The notes under the pieces were generated by a model. That model made no database searches and was not told where the DNA came from. It saw nothing but the letters and a program-made list of their open reading frames with translations. Shown here piece after piece: positions 6,454-15,296 of a stretch of DNA of 34,429 nt (its first letter is position 1; each line of letters opens with the position of its first letter). The stretch covers positions 1-34,429 of the forward strand of contig JALOAH010000051.1 of the NCBI GenBank assembly GCA_023228865.1, read 5' to 3'. The DNA comes from Porticoccaceae bacterium (GTDB taxonomy: Bacteria > Pseudomonadota > Gammaproteobacteria > Pseudomonadales > Porticoccaceae). A program made the position numbers and the translations under genes.

Positions 6454-6527
6454 GACACACTAGACCAAAGTAGGTATTCAAACAGGCATTTGCCTTGCCT
6501 AAATCTATCAAAGTGGTATATTTTGAT
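6452..6527 (+). promoter_or_regulatory. Promoters of the transfer operon with bipartite operator
   Basis: An extended -10, TGGTATATT (6514-6522), has TTGCCT 16 bases upstream (6495-6500). The arms ATCAAAG (6507-6513) and TTTTGAT (6521-6527) with a 7-base spacer straddle the -10, so a bound repressor would block it. A second possible promoter is TTGACA (6452-6457), 17 bases, TATTCA (6475-6480). Confidence 0.6.
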
Positions 6528-6599
6528 TTTCAGAATAAGCAATATCAAAGTATAATCTGTGTCTGTCTGATACGGACTAGATCAATAAGGAGATTGAAT

Positions 6600-7082
6600 A
6601 TGGAATTCAAACAGATCTTTACCGCTTCCGCCTTTGCTCTGGCTGCCTTTGGTGGCCTGGCTGCCCCTTCAACCGCTTCTGCTGCTTCGCAAGACGAATG
6701 CGCCATTTGGATTTGTCTACCTGGGGGCTTCCCCTCCGGTTGCGGCGCGGCACATTCGGCCATGATTGATCGCATAAAGGACCGAAAACCTCCGCTGCCT
6801 GCCTTTAGCTCATGCGCTGTCAAGGAAGAAGGGCATAGTGAAATGACATACAAGCATGGCATGGCCGCTTACTACCCAACTCGCCGCGTATGTACGGACT
6901 ATTATGATCAAGGTGAAGGTGGAGATTGGTGCAATCGTTGGGAAACGATCCCGGCGCACTGGGTAAAAAATAAATGGTGTTCAAGGGGAGGGGAAGCTGA
7001 TTACGACGGATGCACTAAAAGCGGCCGCTTTGTTGAAGTCTACATAGACGGCAAACAAGCTGGCTCCACTTACTACTGGTAA
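6600..7082 (+). CDS. Cys-rich periplasmic protein of the conjugation cluster
   Basis: A 160-residue protein with a clear signal peptide (hydrophobic ASAFALAAFGGLAAPSTASA, cleavage likely after ASA, about residue 29). The mature part has about nine cysteines (DECAIWICLPGGFPSGCGAA, FSSCAVKEE, RRVCTDYY, WCNRW, KWCSRGG, DGCTKSG), which suggests disulphides in the periplasm. I recall similar proteins annotated TraL at the head of VirB-type clusters, but the function is not known to me. AAGGAG lies seven bases before the ATG. It is the first gene after the operator-controlled promoter and is followed closely by the wall hydrolase. Confidence 0.75.
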   Translation: MEFKQIFTASAFALAAFGGLAAPSTASAASQDECAIWICLPGGFPSGCGAAHSAMIDRIKDRKPPLPAFSSCAVKEEGHSEMTYKHGMAAYYPTRRVCTDYYDQGEGGDWCNRWETIPAHWVKNKWCSRGGEADYDGCTKSGRFVEVYIDGKQAGSTYYW

Positions 7083-7089
7083 GAACGAC

Positions 7090-7827
7090 ATGGAATTGTT
7101 CGCCATTCTCGCCACCTGTGCGGCCCTTTCGGGGGCCGCTCCCCAAGCAGAGCAGTCCGTTAGCTCATCGGACTGTCAAGCCGCTGCGTCTGAGTACCAG
7201 GCCAGTTTGCAGTCTGTGAAACTATCCAATGAAGACCGGGACGCTATCGCCCGAGTCGCGTTTGCTGAGGCCGCCAACCAGGGGGACAGTGGTCTAGCTG
7301 GCGTTACATACACAATCATAAACCGGCTGATTAGTGGCCAGTGGGGCGACAACGTGACGGCTGTTGTCAACGCGCCGCGTCAGTTTGAGCCTGTCCACCG
7401 TGCCGGTGGCTGGCGTCAGCTTCCGGCTTTGTCACCGACCCAGCGGACCCGCGTCGATACCATTATCAATTTGGCGTTGGATGGCAGACTGCCAGACCTA
7501 ACCAATGGCGCCCTGTTCTTCCAAAACCCCGATGTGGTAGCAGACCGCGAAGCGGCCGGGGCCGTCTCGAAGGGCCTAACCCACTTTGGCGGCTCCACTC
7601 CGTCAGCAGTGATCCAGGACCACACCTTTTACGCCGCGATCAACAACGCCGGGGGCGCTGGTAGTGCCGCGTCTGTTCGAGTAAAGGCCGAGCGGATACC
7701 CGAACCGCAAGCTTGGGACGCCTACGGTCAAGCACGGGACAAGGAGCTGAAACAAGCGCAAACCTGGGATGTATTCACCACAGGCAACGCCGGGAACACC
7801 GTCATTATTGGCGGCAAGGAGGAGTAA
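7090..7827 (+). CDS. SleB-like cell wall hydrolase, likely VirB1 counterpart
   Basis: Opens peptidoglycan so that the secretion channel can be built. It has a short N-terminal signal (LFAILATCAALSGAAP), then at residues about 50-180 the hydrolase_2/SleB signature: DAIARVAFAEAANQGDSGLA, with the catalytic Glu in AFAEA, then ITIINRLISG-like NRLIS, NAPRQFEPV, and GALFFQNPDV. VirB-type clusters usually use a lytic transglycosylase in this role, and none other is present here. It is seven bases after the preceding gene, and its stop overlaps the topA start (TAATG). Confidence 0.8.
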   Translation: MELFAILATCAALSGAAPQAEQSVSSSDCQAAASEYQASLQSVKLSNEDRDAIARVAFAEAANQGDSGLAGVTYTIINRLISGQWGDNVTAVVNAPRQFEPVHRAGGWRQLPALSPTQRTRVDTIINLALDGRLPDLTNGALFFQNPDVVADREAAGAVSKGLTHFGGSTPSAVIQDHTFYAAINNAGGAGSAASVRVKAERIPEPQAWDAYGQARDKELKQAQTWDVFTTGNAGNTVIIGGKEE

Positions 7828-9800
7828 TGAACCTAGTCATTGTTGAGTCACCAGGGAAGGTTAAGAAGATCCGCGAGATCCTGGGGCAAGGCTGGGACGT
7901 TCAAGCCAGTGTTGGCCATGTACGTGACCTGCCGGAACGTGAAATGGGTGTGGAAGCGCCGGACTTCAAACCCAAGTATGTGCCGACCGAGCGAGGCAAG
8001 GACGTACTGGCCAGACTGCGTAAGGCCGTGGATCGTGCCAACGTTGTTTATCTGGCTACGGATTTGGATAGAGAAGGGGAGGCCATTGCCTGGCATCTTA
8101 AGCAGGCTCTGAGGCTCGAAAACCCGCAACGTATCCGCTTTGCTGAAATTACGCCGAAGGCCATCAAAACAGCCATAGCCAACCCCTCCGGCATCGATGT
8201 TAAGAAGGTCGCAGCTCAGGAAGGCCGCCGCGTCCTGGATCGCTTGGTGGGCTATATGGTGTCTCCCAAGCTGGGCGACATGGCCGGACGGCGTGGCCTT
8301 TCTGCTGGTCGTGTGCAGTCACCGGCCGTTCGTATCGTCCTGGAGCGGGAGCGCGCAATTCAGGCGTTCAAGCCGACCAACCACTTTGGTGCCCAGCTCG
8401 GTTTCGGTTCCTGGACGGCTGACTGGGAAACAGCCCCATTCCTCCCGGAAGGGCAAAAATATTTGCTCGATAGCTCCCTAGCTGAACGTGTTGCAGCGGT
8501 TCGCCAGCTTCACGTCCTGGAGTGCGAAGAAAAAACCGAAAGCAAGGCACCGCCTGCGCCGTTCATTACGTCAACCCTGCAACAAGCGGCATCCAACAAG
8601 CTGCGGATGAAACCCAAGGCAACCATGGAAGCCGCGCAAAAGCTCTATGAGCAGGGCCATATAACGTACATGCGAACAGACAACCCGAATCTGTCCGATG
8701 ATGCGCTGATGGAAATTTACCAGGTATGCCAGGCCAAAGGGCTTCCGATGGTGGAACAGCCCCGAACCTGGAAAGCGAAAGGGGACGCTCAGGAAGCGCA
8801 CGAAGCTATCCGTCCAACCCACTTTGAGATCGAGGAGGCGGGGGAAACCCCGGAACAGAAAGCCCTATACAAACTGATTTGGCAACGCGCCCTTGGCTGC
8901 CAACTTGCTGCGGCTCGCTATGCGGTCCGCACCGTTCGCCTTCGCGCCGTCGATACCCTGGACGGCAAACCCGTGGACTTCACCGGCAAAGGCCGCGCCC
9001 TTGTCTATGAAGGGTGGCGGGCACTCTACGACGACGACACCGAAAGCGACGACGACAAACAGAAAGACAAGGACGATGCCAGCAACCCAGTGCCGCACCT
9101 GGAAGCCGGTCAAAGCTTGGACGCCGAAACTGGCAAGGTTCTGTCGAAAAAGACCCGAGCCCCGTCCCGCTTCACGGAAGCCGAGTTGATCAAAGAGCTG
9201 GAGCGTTTGGGGATCGGTCGCCCCTCCACCTATGCGGCAATCATGGAAAACATCATGTCCAGGGGCTACGTCGAGAACGATAAGGCCGGAAAGTACCTGG
9301 TGCCGACTGAAACCGGCGCCCTGGTGATTGATGCCCTGGTAAGCAGCCGGTTTAGTTTCATCGAGTACGCCTTTACCCGCGATATGGAAGCCCGTCTGGA
9401 CCTGGTAGCCGAAGGCAGATCCTCTTACCGCGAAGTGGTGAGCGTGGTCCATGACAGCCTGGAACAAGAGCTGGGCCATATGAAAGTCGATGCGGCGCCG
9501 CAATACCCGTGCCCGGACTGCGGTAAGGCACTGTTTCGCAGGAAAGGAAGCAAGGGCTTTTTTTGGGGCTGTAGTGGCCACCCGGTTTGCAGCACCACAC
9601 TACCTGACGCCGGGGGGAAGCCTGGTAAACGTCAGCCGCGAGAGGTTGCCGAGATTCCTTGCCCGGAGTGTGGAAAGGAGCTTATCCGGCGTAAGAAAGC
9701 AGCCGTTGGCAAAAAGAAAGGGTACGACTTTTGGGGCTGTAGCGGATTCCCGTCCTGTAATGCCAAGTTTGATAGCGTTGGCGGAAAGCCGAAGCTATAA
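7827..9800 (+). CDS. topA: DNA topoisomerase I (type IA), plasmid-encoded
   Basis: Relaxes negative supercoils by cutting one strand through a tyrosine link. The Toprim domain starts at once (LVIVESPGKVKKI) with TDLDREGEA (79-87). The catalytic Tyr is in ITYMRTDN (Tyr281). Two C-terminal four-Cys zinc motifs follow (PCPDCGKALFRRK...GCSGHPVC; PCPECGKELIRRK...GCSGFPSC). At 657 residues it is shorter than chromosomal TopA, like TraE of IncP plasmids. The frame is open upstream to 7713, but the ATG overlapping the hydrolase stop, with GGAGGA before it, is preferred. It may manage supercoiling during transfer or replication. Confidence 0.95.
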   Translation: MNLVIVESPGKVKKIREILGQGWDVQASVGHVRDLPEREMGVEAPDFKPKYVPTERGKDVLARLRKAVDRANVVYLATDLDREGEAIAWHLKQALRLENPQRIRFAEITPKAIKTAIANPSGIDVKKVAAQEGRRVLDRLVGYMVSPKLGDMAGRRGLSAGRVQSPAVRIVLERERAIQAFKPTNHFGAQLGFGSWTADWETAPFLPEGQKYLLDSSLAERVAAVRQLHVLECEEKTESKAPPAPFITSTLQQAASNKLRMKPKATMEAAQKLYEQGHITYMRTDNPNLSDDALMEIYQVCQAKGLPMVEQPRTWKAKGDAQEAHEAIRPTHFEIEEAGETPEQKALYKLIWQRALGCQLAAARYAVRTVRLRAVDTLDGKPVDFTGKGRALVYEGWRALYDDDTESDDDKQKDKDDASNPVPHLEAGQSLDAETGKVLSKKTRAPSRFTEAELIKELERLGIGRPSTYAAIMENIMSRGYVENDKAGKYLVPTETGALVIDALVSSRFSFIEYAFTRDMEARLDLVAEGRSSYREVVSVVHDSLEQELGHMKVDAAPQYPCPDCGKALFRRKGSKGFFWGCSGHPVCSTTLPDAGGKPGKRQPREVAEIPCPECGKELIRRKKAAVGKKKGYDFWGCSGFPSCNAKFDSVGGKPKL

Positions 9801-9816
9801 ACTTCGACATTCGAAG

Positions 9817-9837
9817 TGGTGCATTTTGATTATCAAG
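9817..9837 (+). promoter_or_regulatory. Operator-like site upstream of virB2
   Basis: TTTTGATTATCAAG (9824-9837) follows TGGTGCA, the same context as the operator-promoters at 6514 and 15311 but with a weaker -10 (TGCATT). Upstream, CTTCGA and TCGAAG (9802-9807, 9811-9816) form a small inverted repeat just after topA. Confidence 0.5.
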
Positions 9838-9870
9838 ATGCTATGCTTTGAAGACAAGGACGGGGAATCA

Positions 9871-10245
9871 ATGCGGAAAACAGCGACAACGCGCCGAAGA
9901 TCATTAAAATGTGCCACATCGTCCAACAAAAGCGGGCACATTGATATGACCACCGACGCAATCAGCGAAACCGAACTGGTAGACAACCTGGAGAGCCGTG
10001 CCGTAAAGAGCATGACGCTTGTTCAGGGTGAAGATGACAAATTCCGGGTATACGTGACCCTGACATGGAAGGAGGGACGCCAACTTTTAGAAACGCAGCG
10101 AAAAAAGCCCCGGACGTGGGCCAGCCTAGATAGGTTGATACGCCACATAAACACCAAATATGGAAAAGTGCCTGTTATACAATTGGAACTAAGGAGCCAA
10201 AATGAAAATGGAAATCAGCAACGCAGCCGCCGCAAAAGGACTTAA
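9871..10245 (+). CDS. Unknown protein between topA and virB2
   Basis: A 124-residue basic protein. The conserved-looking part is EDDKFRVYVTLTWKEGRQLL, then KKPRTWASLDRLIRHINTKYG, which could be a small plasmid stability or regulatory domain, but I cannot name it. The first ATG (9871) is preceded by GGACGGGG; ATG at 9946 is an alternative without a clear ribosome site. Its end overlaps the start of virB2 by 44 bases in another frame, which suggests coupling of the two. It lies directly after the TTTTGATTATCAAG operator. Confidence 0.55.
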   Translation: MRKTATTRRRSLKCATSSNKSGHIDMTTDAISETELVDNLESRAVKSMTLVQGEDDKFRVYVTLTWKEGRQLLETQRKKPRTWASLDRLIRHINTKYGKVPVIQLELRSQNENGNQQRSRRKRT

Positions 10246-10537
10246 AAAGACTAATACCTTCCGAAAAATCATGGCCAACATTTGGTTGTTGGCCTGTATC
10301 GCCCTCCTGCCCGAAGTCGCCATGGCTAACCCCATCGAGGACGGTGTGGATTGGGTTCTAGACCTCCTCACTAACGGTATTGCTCGAAGTGTCGCCATTA
10401 TCGGTATTGTAATCCTGGGCTACCTGGCCTGGATGGGACGCATTACCGGCGAAGCCTGCGGTAAATACATTGCCGGTATCGTTTTGGTCTTCGGTGGTGC
10501 AATGATCGTGGATCTTGTGATCGCGGCAGTTTCCTAA
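10202..10537 (+). CDS. virB2: VirB2-like major pilin subunit
   Basis: Main pilus subunit of the T4SS, processed in the inner membrane. The 111-residue precursor has a long basic leader and a hydrophobic signal (IWLLACIALLPEVAMA, cleavage likely before NPIED, about residue 41). Two membrane helices follow (SVAIIGIVILGYLAWMG and YIAGIVLVFGGAMIVDLVIA), the classic VirB2 layout. AAGGAG lies five bases before the ATG. virB3 follows after 12 bases. Confidence 0.85.
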   Translation: MKMEISNAAAAKGLKKTNTFRKIMANIWLLACIALLPEVAMANPIEDGVDWVLDLLTNGIARSVAIIGIVILGYLAWMGRITGEACGKYIAGIVLVFGGAMIVDLVIAAVS

Positions 10538-10549
10538 TAGGAGGCTGTC

Positions 10550-10864
10550 ATGGCAGCAAAAGACCCATTAGTTGTTGCCGCCACACGCCCCGCTATGAAG
10601 TGGGGCGTGACTTTGGACGGCATCATACTCGGCGGCGCACTGGTCGGGATCATTATGGTCGGGACCAAAAACCCGTTTACCCTTCTTCTTTATTTTCCCA
10701 TTCATGGAATGATGTATTTGGCGTGTATGCGCGACCCACGGACTTTTCGGTTTTTGCTCCTGGGACTGTTTACCAAAGGAAAATCACTTGGTAAGCGTTT
10801 TTGGGGGGCCTCAACTGCAAGCCCGATGGTAAATACCCGCGCTTCAAGGAGGCTACCTAAATGA
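10550..10864 (+). CDS. virB3: VirB3-like inner-membrane T4SS protein
   Basis: A 104-residue protein with paired membrane segments (GVTLDGIILGGALVGIIMVG and FTLLLYFPIHGMMYLACM), then the RDPRTFRFLLLG motif typical of VirB3. It works with VirB4 at the inner-membrane base of the channel. It has a ribosome site AGGAGG, and the last codons overlap virB4 (ATGA-type junction at 10861). The gene order B2-B3-B4 supports the call. Confidence 0.85.
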   Translation: MAAKDPLVVAATRPAMKWGVTLDGIILGGALVGIIMVGTKNPFTLLLYFPIHGMMYLACMRDPRTFRFLLLGLFTKGKSLGKRFWGASTASPMVNTRASRRLPK

Positions 10865-13320
10865 CCGCTGAAAAACGCAAGGTTCAGGAAGTACCTTGGC
10901 ACCGTGAAAACTCGGTGGCCGAGTTTATTCCATACCAAGCCCAGATCAACGAAAACACAGTGAAGACTCAAGGCGGGGATCTGCTCCAGGTAATCAAGCT
11001 CGAAGGTGTCGCTCACGAATCGGCGGACCCGGAAGACGTGGAAATCTGGAAGGAACAGCTTAACTTGCTGCTTCGCAATATCGCATCGTCTCAAGTAACG
11101 CTGTGGACCAATACCGTTCGCCGGGAAAACACTGTTTATCCCCGTGGGGATTTCTCCGGCGACTTCGATAAAAGACTAAACGACAAATACTCAGCGTTTG
11201 TTACCCAGGGCAAGATGATGGTCAACGAACTGTACCTGACCATTATTTATCGCCCGTCTGCAACCAAGGCCCTTGGCTTCTTCTCCAAGCTGGAGAAGAA
11301 CAAGGAGGTTCTGAATCACCAGCAGGCGGAAGCTATCGAAAAGCTGGACGAGATCGTATCAAACGCCGCCAGCTCCCTGAGCCGCTACCATCCCCGCGTT
11401 TTGGGGACATACATGCGTCACGACCGACTCCACTCTGAAATCCTGGAGTTCCTGGACTTCCTGGTAAACGGCGATTGGATGCCTCGCGCACTGCCTCGTA
11501 AGCCGTTGTCCGAGTGCATGGCCCGAGTTCGCCCTTTCTTTGGTGCCGACGCTTTCGAGCTGCGCGGCGTTGTGGATTCCAAGATGGGCGCCGTCTTGGG
11601 CATATCCGAGTACCCCGAGGGCACCGAAGCGGGATTGCTTAATGCCTTGCTGTCGGCACCGTTTCCACTGGTGATCACGCAGAGTTTCAATTTCCTGTCC
11701 AAGCCTGTAGCCATTGAGCTTCTGAGCCGTCAGAAAAAGCGCTTGGAGACAACCGGCGACTTGGCCATATCCCAAGTTCAGGCTATCGATGATGGCCTGG
11801 ACGACTTGGCTTCTAGCCGTATCGTGTATGGCGAACACCACTTGTCGCTAACGGTTTTTGGTGACGATCCGCGAAGCTTGCGGGCCAACCTGTCATCCGC
11901 AAGCACCGAGCTGGCCGACTGCTCAATGGTCGTTGCCCGCGAAGACTGGGCACTGGCGGCCGCGTATTGGGCACAATTGCCTGGCAATGCCAAGTATCGC
12001 CCCCGCCCCGCGCCGATCTCATCCCGTAACTTTGCGGGCTTCTCTAGCTTCCACAATTACCCTACTGGAGAGCGCAGCGGGAACCAGTGGGGGCCTGCTG
12101 TAACGATGTTTAAAACCAGTTCCGGCGCCCCGTTTTACTTCAATTTCCATGAGCCCCTGGATAACGCAAAGGCCAAGAAAAAGGCCGAGTTGATGCGCGA
12201 AAAGGGAATGGAAGCCGTCCAGGAAATGGACGACAAGGAAGAACAGAAGGCACTAGGTAACACGCTGATTATCGGACCTTCCGGCTCCGGTAAAACCGTC
12301 GTGCAGGGCTTTTTGATGTCGCAAAGCAAGAAGTTCAATCCAACTCAGGTGATTTTCGACAAGGACCGAGGGTTGGAGATTTACGTTCGAGCCAGCGGCG
12401 GCGGTTATCTTCCGCTAAAAAACGGCGAACCTACCGGCTTCAATCCGTTCCAGATGGAACCGACCGAAGCCAATCTGCTCTTCCTTAACGACCTGGTTAA
12501 AAAGGTCTGCGGTGGTGAATTCAACAACCAGGAAGAAAAGGAGATTGATAAGGCTGTACGCGGCGTTATGGGACTACCGAAGGACAAGCGGCGCATTGGC
12601 CGCTGCATGGACTTCTTGGACCCTGTAGAGCCGAACGGCCCCCATGCTCGCCTGGCTAAATGGTGCGAGGGTGGTTCCTTGGCGTGGGTGCTGGACAACC
12701 AGGAAGATGCTCTGGATTTTGACCATGGCACCATGTTCGGCTTTGACGTGACCGACTTCCTGGACAATCCAGAAGTGAGGACGCCGATTGTCATGTATCT
12801 GTTCCATCGTATTGAACGCCTGATCGACGGCCGCCCGTTCCAGATGTTCATGGATGAGTTCTGGAAGCTCCTCATGGATGAGTATTTCCAGGACTTCGCA
12901 GAAAACAAGCAGTTCGTGATGAGGAAGCAGAACGGGATAATGATTTACGGTACTCAGTCACCGAAAAGCATCCTGAATTCGCCTATCTCTCACGCACTGA
13001 TCGGACAGTGCGCGACTTATATCCTTATGCCCAACCCGAAAGCCAGGCGCGAAGAATATGTGGACGGGCTCCACCTTTCAGAGCGTGAATTCCAGTTGGT
13101 CAAAGAGGAAATGGCTCCAGGCTCTCGGCGCTTCCTGGTGAAGAAGGGCCAAAACAGTGTTGTAGCGGAGCTTAACTTGCGCGGCTTTGATGACGAGCTG
13201 GCCGTTATTTCCGGGACCACTGAAAACGTAAACCTGGTAACAAAAATCATCGAGCAGCACGGCGACGATCCGGCCGTCTGGCTGCCCATATTCCACGAGC
13301 AACGGAGATTTGCAAAATGA
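10861..13320 (+). CDS. virB4: VirB4-like ATPase of the T4SS
   Basis: A large ATPase that powers pilus assembly and substrate transfer. The 819-residue protein has the CagE/TrbE/VirB N-terminal domain and a C-terminal ATPase domain. Walker A is GPSGSGKT (about 472-479) and a Walker B-like segment is FQMFMDEFWKLL. KQNGIMIYGTQSPKSI matches the conserved region after it. The length is normal for VirB4, with no fusion to VirB3. Start and stop overlap both neighbours by four bases, showing a tightly coupled operon. Confidence 0.95.
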   Translation: MTAEKRKVQEVPWHRENSVAEFIPYQAQINENTVKTQGGDLLQVIKLEGVAHESADPEDVEIWKEQLNLLLRNIASSQVTLWTNTVRRENTVYPRGDFSGDFDKRLNDKYSAFVTQGKMMVNELYLTIIYRPSATKALGFFSKLEKNKEVLNHQQAEAIEKLDEIVSNAASSLSRYHPRVLGTYMRHDRLHSEILEFLDFLVNGDWMPRALPRKPLSECMARVRPFFGADAFELRGVVDSKMGAVLGISEYPEGTEAGLLNALLSAPFPLVITQSFNFLSKPVAIELLSRQKKRLETTGDLAISQVQAIDDGLDDLASSRIVYGEHHLSLTVFGDDPRSLRANLSSASTELADCSMVVAREDWALAAAYWAQLPGNAKYRPRPAPISSRNFAGFSSFHNYPTGERSGNQWGPAVTMFKTSSGAPFYFNFHEPLDNAKAKKKAELMREKGMEAVQEMDDKEEQKALGNTLIIGPSGSGKTVVQGFLMSQSKKFNPTQVIFDKDRGLEIYVRASGGGYLPLKNGEPTGFNPFQMEPTEANLLFLNDLVKKVCGGEFNNQEEKEIDKAVRGVMGLPKDKRRIGRCMDFLDPVEPNGPHARLAKWCEGGSLAWVLDNQEDALDFDHGTMFGFDVTDFLDNPEVRTPIVMYLFHRIERLIDGRPFQMFMDEFWKLLMDEYFQDFAENKQFVMRKQNGIMIYGTQSPKSILNSPISHALIGQCATYILMPNPKARREEYVDGLHLSEREFQLVKEEMAPGSRRFLVKKGQNSVVAELNLRGFDDELAVISGTTENVNLVTKIIEQHGDDPAVWLPIFHEQRRFAK

Positions 13321-13937
13321 AGAAAACAGCTATCGCGGCAATCTTGGCAACTGCCATCGGGGCCTCTCAGTCTGCTATGGCAGGCGGGATTCCTGTCATT
13401 GACGTATCAACATTGGCGCAAAATATATTGCAGGTTCAGCACATGCTGAGTCAGATCGAGGAGCTGAAAGCACAGCTCGAAACCGCCAATGACACTTTGG
13501 ACAGCATGAGCGGTTCGCGTGGACTCGCTAATGTTGTCGATACTGCATATGACGTGGCCGTAAACGTCGATCCCGATTCAGTGCTGGCTAACGCCGGTAT
13601 CAAAAGTGCGGCCGATCACGGCTTGAACGGGGACGTTGCAGCCCTGTACGACAGCGGAAACCAAAACTCTGCTACCTGGCTCGCTCAGTCCCAAAAGTCC
13701 CTGGAACAGTCTCAGGAGCGTTTTGCTGATCTGTCCGGCCTTGTGGCCAAGGTGAACGCAAGCCCGGATCAGAAAGACATTCTGGACCTCCAGGCCCGCA
13801 TCAGCGCGGAGGAAGTATTCCTGCAAAACGAACAGGCCAAGCTGGCCATGCTGCGCTCTCAAGCCGAGGCTAACCAGGCGATGCAGAATCAGCGCATCCA
13901 GCAGATGGCTATCGAATCAGTGGGGAGCTTGAATTAA
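13317..13937 (+). CDS. virB5: VirB5-like minor pilin
   Basis: A secreted minor pilus component at the pilus tip that helps contact recipients. It has a signal peptide (KKTAIAAILATAIGASQSAMA, cut before GGIPVID). A long helical body follows, rich in Gln, Ala and Glu (MLSQIEELKAQLETANDTLD at the start, QAEANQAMQNQRIQQMA at the end), as in VirB5/TrbJ proteins. It overlaps virB4 by four bases and eexN by one (TAATG). Confidence 0.85.
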   Translation: MKKTAIAAILATAIGASQSAMAGGIPVIDVSTLAQNILQVQHMLSQIEELKAQLETANDTLDSMSGSRGLANVVDTAYDVAVNVDPDSVLANAGIKSAADHGLNGDVAALYDSGNQNSATWLAQSQKSLEQSQERFADLSGLVAKVNASPDQKDILDLQARISAEEVFLQNEQAKLAMLRSQAEANQAMQNQRIQQMAIESVGSLN

Positions 13938-14182
13938 TGGCTAAGGGATTTTCGTGCGCACGAAAAGCCGCCGTAGCTATCAGCCTGTCAGCGTTGCTGA
14001 CGGGCTGCTTTGATGAGGCTACCCCGGCGGCCAAAAGCGTGGATTGGTACAAAGCCCACAACGCCGATAGGCAGGCGATGATGGAAAAATGCAGTCAAAA
14101 CCCTGGGGAACTGGGAGATACGCCGGACTGTAAAAATGCTATCGCGGCCGAATCAGCGTTAAGTGTCGGCTCCTTAAAATGA
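13937..14182 (+). CDS. eexN: EexN-like entry exclusion lipoprotein
   Basis: A lipoprotein that stops cells already holding the plasmid from receiving it again. It has a signal peptide with lipobox LLTGC (Cys about 29). The mature part shows the EexN pattern VDWYKAHNADRQAMMEKCSQ, then NPGELGDTPDCKNA. Position between virB5 and virB6 is the usual place for eexN in IncN-like clusters. Codons 5-10 (FSCARK) are encoded by the plasmid's 16-bp palindrome, so an operator is built into the signal peptide. The start overlaps the virB5 stop. Confidence 0.85.
   Translation: MAKGFSCARKAAVAISLSALLTGCFDEATPAAKSVDWYKAHNADRQAMMEKCSQNPGELGDTPDCKNAIAAESALSVGSLK
13949..13966. promoter_or_regulatory. 16-bp palindrome, copy 2, inside eexN
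   Basis: TTTTCGTGCGCACGAAAA is a perfect 18-bp palindrome within the signal-peptide codons of eexN, in the middle of the virB operon. A bound protein could act as a roadblock to transcription or as a partition site. Confidence 0.7.
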
Positions 14183-14192
14183 GGGCCTAACA

Positions 14193-15197
14193 ATGGCGTC
14201 TACGATCTTCGAGCGAATCTTCGACATGATAGATCTCGCTCTTGATAACTACGTCGTGAATACATCAGGGGACATTATTGCTTTTGTCACCCCGATTTTT
14301 TCCAGCCTGCTAATCATTTGGATTGCAATCTGGGGATACATGACGATGACCGGGCGATCCGGCGAGTTAATGACCGAGGGGTTATTCAGGATTATACGGG
14401 TGGGATTTATTTTGACACTGGGCCTAACCGTGGGTAACTACGCTGGCCTTGTGACAAACCTCCTATCCGGTGGCCCTGAAACCATATCGGGAATTATCAC
14501 CGGCGCCCCTGCTGCGTCTGCATCGGCGTCTTTGGATACTCTTTTCACAAAGATTTTCGATGTGTCGGCGGCAGCTTGGAAAAAAGGCGGAATAATGAAT
14601 GGCGACTTTGGCCAGTATTTCATTGCCCTTATCGTCCTTATTTTTGGTGGTGCCGTTACATTGATAATGGCGTTCCTGGTCCTATCGTCAAAAGTGCTAA
14701 CAGCGGCACTTCTGGCAATAGGTCCAATCTCGATTGCTTTACTGCTGTTCAATGCAACCCAACGCTTTTTTGAAAGCTGGCTGGCCATGGTGATGAACCA
14801 AGCGTTTGTTCTCATTCTAGCTTCCGCTATCGGAAAAATGTTGATCGATATTTGTAACACCTTTATCGACAATGCGGCAGCAAACCCGAGTGCCTTAGCA
14901 ACCCTTGGCGATGCAGCAATGCTTTGCATTGTTTTGGGGCTTTGTGTCCTGGTACTGAAACAGGTTCCCCCGATAGCTGCCGCTTTGGGTGGCGGTGTCG
15001 CTCTGGCAACTCAAGGAGCGATAAGCAGGACCATGAACGCCATGCGTCCATCTACGATCCGCCGCCAGGTTAAAGGAATGCAGCGCGACTACAACACGGC
15101 CAAACATGCAGCAGGTGCTCCCGTGCGTGGTGGCAGGGCTGCCTATGCTGCTTATCAGAAGCGGTTTGGCGCAGGTAATACGATAACCGGCACATAA
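14193..15197 (+). CDS. virB6: VirB6-like polytopic membrane channel protein
   Basis: An inner-membrane channel component of the T4SS. The 334 residues contain about six hydrophobic segments (for example IIAFVTPIFSSLLIIWIAIW, FIALIVLIFGGAVTLIMAFL, AALLAIGPISIALLLF, AMLCIVLGLCVLVL). They end in a basic cytoplasmic tail (TIRRQVKGMQRDYNTAKHAA), the usual TrbL/VirB6 plan. It has no good ribosome site other than a weak GAGGG and starts ten bases after eexN. A 164-base gap with a strong operator-promoter follows. Confidence 0.85.
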   Translation: MASTIFERIFDMIDLALDNYVVNTSGDIIAFVTPIFSSLLIIWIAIWGYMTMTGRSGELMTEGLFRIIRVGFILTLGLTVGNYAGLVTNLLSGGPETISGIITGAPAASASASLDTLFTKIFDVSAAAWKKGGIMNGDFGQYFIALIVLIFGGAVTLIMAFLVLSSKVLTAALLAIGPISIALLLFNATQRFFESWLAMVMNQAFVLILASAIGKMLIDICNTFIDNAAANPSALATLGDAAMLCIVLGLCVLVLKQVPPIAAALGGGVALATQGAISRTMNAMRPSTIRRQVKGMQRDYNTAKHAAGAPVRGGRAAYAAYQKRFGAGNTITGT

Positions 15198-15296
15198 GGA
15201 ACATCGGGAAAGGACTCCGCCGCGTCCCCTGACGCGGCCAATTCCCCCTGAAAATCATCGATGATGCGGGCAAAAGCTCACATCATTTCTTTGTTT

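Noticed and set aside
7713..7826. Upstream extension of topA
   Set aside because: It overlaps the hydrolase gene, and TopA proteins start with the Toprim strand found at 7827.
9802..9816. topA terminator from CTTCGA/TCGAAG
   Set aside because: The stem is only six bases with a three-base loop and no T-run.
9490..9870. Long upstream extension of the gene before virB2
   Set aside because: It lies in another frame of topA's zinc-finger region and looks like a shadow of it.
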